8,968 nucleotides of DNA. It comes from an uncultured Clostridia bacterium. GTDB taxonomy: Bacteria; Bacillota; Clostridia; Lachnospirales; Lachnospiraceae. Shown here piece after piece: positions 6,732 to 8,968 of this stretch. The stretch is from NCBI GenBank assembly GCA_946186175.1, contig CAMHMG010000122.1:1-8968 (forward strand). Direction: 5' to 3'. Below the pieces are notes generated by a model. The model was not told the origin of the DNA. It made no database searches and saw nothing but the letters and a program-made list of their open reading frames with translations. The position numbers and the translations under genes are program-made. Each line of letters starts with the position of its first letter. Position 1 is the stretch's first letter.

Positions 6732-8714
6732 ATGAGTAAGAAGAAAAAGAAGAGTACAAAAAAAAGCAGTAATAAAAGACAGAATAATACTGCAAAAAAG
6801 AATAATGCCAAAGTTCGTGTTCAGAACAGTAATATAAAAGAGAATAGTGTTCAGTCAGGTGCGCAGGAAAAAACGCAAAAAACTTTGCAGAAGAAAGAGA
6901 AACAGATCTCAGATTCGAAAAAAGACATCGGTGCTATCAATTATAATAGGAAGACTGACCGTAAAAAGGTGTCTACAGATAATACAAACAGTATTGATAC
7001 CTTGAAGAAGGTCATGTCAGTTATCGGAAGATATAAGATTCTCCTGATAATAAGTATTGTCTTAGCGGCGGTTACTGTTGTGCTTCAATTGTATATCCCT
7101 ATATTGTTCGGTGATGCAATTGATGGAATTGTATCGGAAGGTCGTGTTGACTTTGAACTGATCAGAGGAGTTCTTTCTAAGACACTTGTACTAATTATCA
7201 TAACTTCGGCAGCAACCTGGATAATGAATGCGATCAATAATCGACTGGCGTACAGAGTTGTGCGTGATATCAGGGCAACGGCTATAAGACAGATTGAAAG
7301 GCTTCCACTATCATATCTTGACTCCCATAGTACAGGTGATGTTGTGGGGCGAGTGATAGCTGATACTGATCAGTTGTCTGATGGTCTGTTGCTGGGATTT
7401 ACACAGCTTTTCAGCGGTATAATTACAATTCTTGTGACAATCGGTTTTATGTTTTCTAAGAATATTGCGATTTCATTTATGGTGATAGCGCTTACTCCGA
7501 TAAGTTTCCTTGTGGCAAGATTCATATCCACACATACATATAAGATGTTTCAGAAACAGACTCACACAAGAGGTGCACAGACAGCACTTGTGGAGGAAAT
7601 GATAGGAAACCAGAAGGTAGTTAAGGCATTTGGATATGAGGATAGGGCAGCGGAAAGATTTGATGTGCTAAATGAGGAGTTACAGGAGTATTCGCGTAAA
7701 GCAATATTTTACAGTTCGCTGACTAATCCAAGTACACGTGCTGTTAATAATGTGATATATGCACTTGTAGCTTTGGTGGGTGCCGGGAGGATAATGGCAG
7801 GGGCGCTTACGGTCGGCGGTCTTTCAGTATTGCTTGCCTATGCCAACCAATACATGAAACCATTTAATGACATAAGTAATGTTGTTACGGAATTACAAGG
7901 TGCACTGGCATGCGCGGCAAGAGTGTTTGAACTTATAGAGGAGAAGCCTGAGAAGAAGGATTCACCGCAGATCATGGATATGGCTAAGGGCAGTGTTACT
8001 ATTGATGATGTATCATTTTCATATAATAAGGATAAGAAACTGATAGAACATTTCTCTCTCGATGTGAAACCGGGTACAAGGGTTGCAATAGTCGGACCTA
8101 CGGGCTGTGGAAAGACTACATTTATCAATCTTCTCATGAGATTCTATGATGTAGATGGTGGAAAGATTAAAGTGGATGACTGGGAAATTGATAAGATAAA
8201 CCGACATTCGCTTCGAAGAAATTACGGAATGGTGTTACAGGAGACGTGGATCAAGAATGGAACTATCAGGGAGAATATCGCATTTGGCAATCCTGATGCA
8301 ACAGACGAGGATATAATTAAGGCGGCTAAGGCAGCACACAGCTGGGGCTTCATACGTCGTATGCCGGATAGACTTGATACAGTGATAAATGATAACTCTT
8401 TAAGTCAGGGGCAGAAGCAGCTTCTTTGCATAACAAGAGTAATGCTGTTACTTCCGCCAATGCTTATACTCGACGAGGCTACTTCGAGCATAGACACAAG
8501 GACTGAGGTTAAGATTTCCGAAGCATTTAATACAATGATGGAGGGAAGGACCAGTTTCATAGTGGCACACCGTCTCTCAACTATCAGAAATGCGGATATA
8601 ATCCTTGTTATGAAGGATGGTAAGATAATAGAACAGGGTGATCATGAGAGCCTGCTTTCGAAAAATGGGTTCTATACAAAGCTGTATAATTCGCAGTTTG
8701 AGCAAATAGCATAA
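6732..8714 (+). CDS. ABC exporter subunit with catalytic ATPase residues (heterodimer partner 2)
   Basis: This 660-residue half-transporter has a six-helix membrane domain (about 95-395) and an ATP-binding domain (about 420-655). Walker A is GPTGCGKTT (455-463), the Q-loop Gln is Q503, Walker B ends in LILDE with catalytic E582, and the switch His is H613 (VAHR). The signature is altered to LSQGQ (557-561), as expected for the BmrD/LmrD/TM288 type whose signature closes the degenerate site. Paired with the preceding protein, it should give one hydrolytic site (this Walker A/B plus the partner's FSGGQ) and one degenerate site. Residues 1 to about 90 form a lysine-, asparagine- and glutamine-rich, probably disordered cytoplasmic extension that typical half-exporters lack. 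No regulator is encoded nearby and the substrate cannot be inferred. An alternative downstream start at codon 95 would remove the extension, but it has no comparable ribosome binding site. Confidence 0.93.
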   Translation: MSKKKKKSTKKSSNKRQNNTAKKNNAKVRVQNSNIKENSVQSGAQEKTQKTLQKKEKQISDSKKDIGAINYNRKTDRKKVSTDNTNSIDTLKKVMSVIGRYKILLIISIVLAAVTVVLQLYIPILFGDAIDGIVSEGRVDFELIRGVLSKTLVLIIITSAATWIMNAINNRLAYRVVRDIRATAIRQIERLPLSYLDSHSTGDVVGRVIADTDQLSDGLLLGFTQLFSGIITILVTIGFMFSKNIAISFMVIALTPISFLVARFISTHTYKMFQKQTHTRGAQTALVEEMIGNQKVVKAFGYEDRAAERFDVLNEELQEYSRKAIFYSSLTNPSTRAVNNVIYALVALVGAGRIMAGALTVGGLSVLLAYANQYMKPFNDISNVVTELQGALACAARVFELIEEKPEKKDSPQIMDMAKGSVTIDDVSFSYNKDKKLIEHFSLDVKPGTRVAIVGPTGCGKTTFINLLMRFYDVDGGKIKVDDWEIDKINRHSLRRNYGMVLQETWIKNGTIRENIAFGNPDATDEDIIKAAKAAHSWGFIRRMPDRLDTVINDNSLSQGQKQLLCITRVMLLLPPMLILDEATSSIDTRTEVKISEAFNTMMEGRTSFIVAHRLSTIRNADIILVMKDGKIIEQGDHESLLSKNGFYTKLYNSQFEQIA

Positions 8715-8722
8715 ATATTTTC

Positions 8723-8751
8723 TTGCATTTTCTCATATAAATCACTATTAT
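8723..8751 (+). promoter_or_regulatory. Possible promoter downstream of the ABC operon
   Basis: TTGCAT (8723-8728) is followed by 17 bases and TATTAT (8746-8751). The -10 is good (5 of 6) but the -35 keeps only TTG. It has the same -10 and spacing as the promoter at 77-105. Transcription would start near 8758 and run through the inverted repeats at 8832-8926 to a gene outside the window. Confidence 0.35.
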
Positions 8752-8831
8752 ATATAAACATGGTTAGTAATTATAGAAACTCTTTTTAATTTACTATGAA
8801 AGTTAACGAATTAAGTTCGAAGAGCGCTGAT

Positions 8832-8869
8832 GAGTGTCACTTTCATGTATACGTGAACATGATGCACTC
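8832..8869 (+). other. Predicted two-part RNA hairpin in the 3' intergenic region
   Basis: GAGTGT (8832-8837) pairs with GCACTC (8864-8869, one U-G pair). After an asymmetric internal loop, TCATGT (8843-8848) pairs with ACATGA (8857-8862) around an 8-base loop. Competing pairings exist: ATGAAAGT at 8796-8803 is complementary to ACTTTCAT at 8839-8846, and TTCATG at 8842-8847 pairs with CGTGAA at 8852-8857 (one U-G). No RNA family was recognised. Confidence 0.4.
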
Positions 8870-8879
8870 TGTGAAGTAA

Positions 8880-8893
8880 GCTCCTTAAGGAGC
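8880..8893. repeat. Perfect 14-bp palindrome GCTCCTTAAGGAGC
   Basis: A perfectly self-complementary 14-mer lies between the hairpin at 8832-8869 and the hairpin at 8892-8923. It has no spacer, so it suits a dimeric protein site or a short-loop hairpin. One arm contains AAGGAG, a ribosome-binding-like sequence, but no normal start codon follows at useful spacing. Confidence 0.45.
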
Positions 8894-8926
8894 ACAACTG
8901 AACATTAGTGCTGTTCGGTGTGCTTT
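8892..8926 (+). terminator. Terminator-like hairpin in the 3' intergenic region
   Basis: GCACA (8892-8896) pairs with TGTGC (8919-8923). After a bulged A, a C-G and a U-G pair continue into GAACA (8900-8904) with TGTTC (8912-8916), around a 7-base loop. Only TTT follows, so it is a weak terminator at best. It overlaps the last two bases of the palindrome, so the two structures compete. It could be the end of the ABC transcript, about 180 bases after its stop codon, or part of a structured leader. Confidence 0.4.
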
Positions 8927-8968
8927 GAATAATACATACAAGGTATTTTGTTAACCTGATTAATTTCT
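8927..8968. other. Window end with no assignable gene
   Basis: After the last hairpin the AT-rich sequence shows only a weak 5-bp hairpin, AATAC/GTATT (8931-8935 and 8943-8947 approximately), and no start codon with a ribosome binding site. Across all of 8715-8968 I see no credible protein-coding gene on either strand. Confidence 0.5.

Noticed and set aside
8796..8879. 27-codon ORF starting at ATG 8796 and ending just before the palindrome
   Set aside because: No ribosome binding site (the upstream sequence is T-rich), no recognisable protein, and it overlaps the predicted stems. Likely chance, although a leader peptide cannot be excluded.
8826..8880. CTGATGAG followed by a stem and GTGAAG, resembling a hammerhead ribozyme core
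   Set aside because: The closing stem uses the GAG of CTGATGAG, and GAAA does not directly follow the stem (it reads TGTGAAG). No cleavage-site stem arrangement could be built.
8880..8893. AAGGAG inside the palindrome as a ribosome binding site hidden by CTCCTT
   Set aside because: No ATG, GTG or TTG lies at 5-10 bases downstream, and the nearby frames close quickly.

Overview
The window looks like chromosomal DNA of an anaerobic Gram-positive bacterium of the Lachnospiraceae/Clostridia type (Butyrivibrio-, Roseburia- or Lachnospira-like). This is inferred from AT-rich DNA, AGA/AGG-rich arginine codons, strong purine-rich ribosome binding sites, a GTG start, and the gene architectures (a dCache hybrid kinase with a C-terminal Hpt of the H-x-x-K-S type, and a REC-GGDEF protein with an extra C-terminal module). 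I cannot fix the genus. All four confident genes lie on the + strand. I see no mobile element, CRISPR array, tRNA or rRNA.

Region 1 (1-4586) is a two-gene signalling unit. A promoter near 77-105 precedes a 967-residue membrane hybrid histidine kinase (dCache sensor, HAMP, HisKA, HATPase, REC, Hpt). About 90 bases after it comes a response regulator with a REC domain, an intact GGDEF diguanylate cyclase domain and a C-terminal degenerate GGDEF-like domain. Together they hold every step of a His-Asp-His-Asp phosphorelay ending on a c-di-GMP synthase. The gap between them carries a weak terminator-like hairpin and an 8-bp inverted repeat, so the second gene may be separately tuned. A strong intrinsic terminator at 4559-4586 closes the unit.

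Region 2 (4587-8714) is an ABC exporter gene pair. The first protein has a canonical signature motif but lacks the catalytic Glu and the switch His. The second has those residues but carries a degenerate signature, LSQGQ. These are the complementary defects of a heterodimeric type IV (BmrCD/LmrCD/TM287-288-like) exporter with one consensus and one degenerate ATP site. Both subunits carry unusual lysine-rich hydrophilic additions: an internal linker in the first and an N-terminal tail of about 90 residues in the second. The 115-base gap between them holds a 32-codon open frame, in frame with the first gene and directly after its TAG stop.

Region 3 (8715-8968) contains no convincing gene. It has a possible promoter followed by closely packed inverted repeats (8832-8926). 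It is probably an untranslated leader of a gene beyond the window, a distal terminator region of the ABC operon, or a small structured RNA. I could not match it to a known RNA family.
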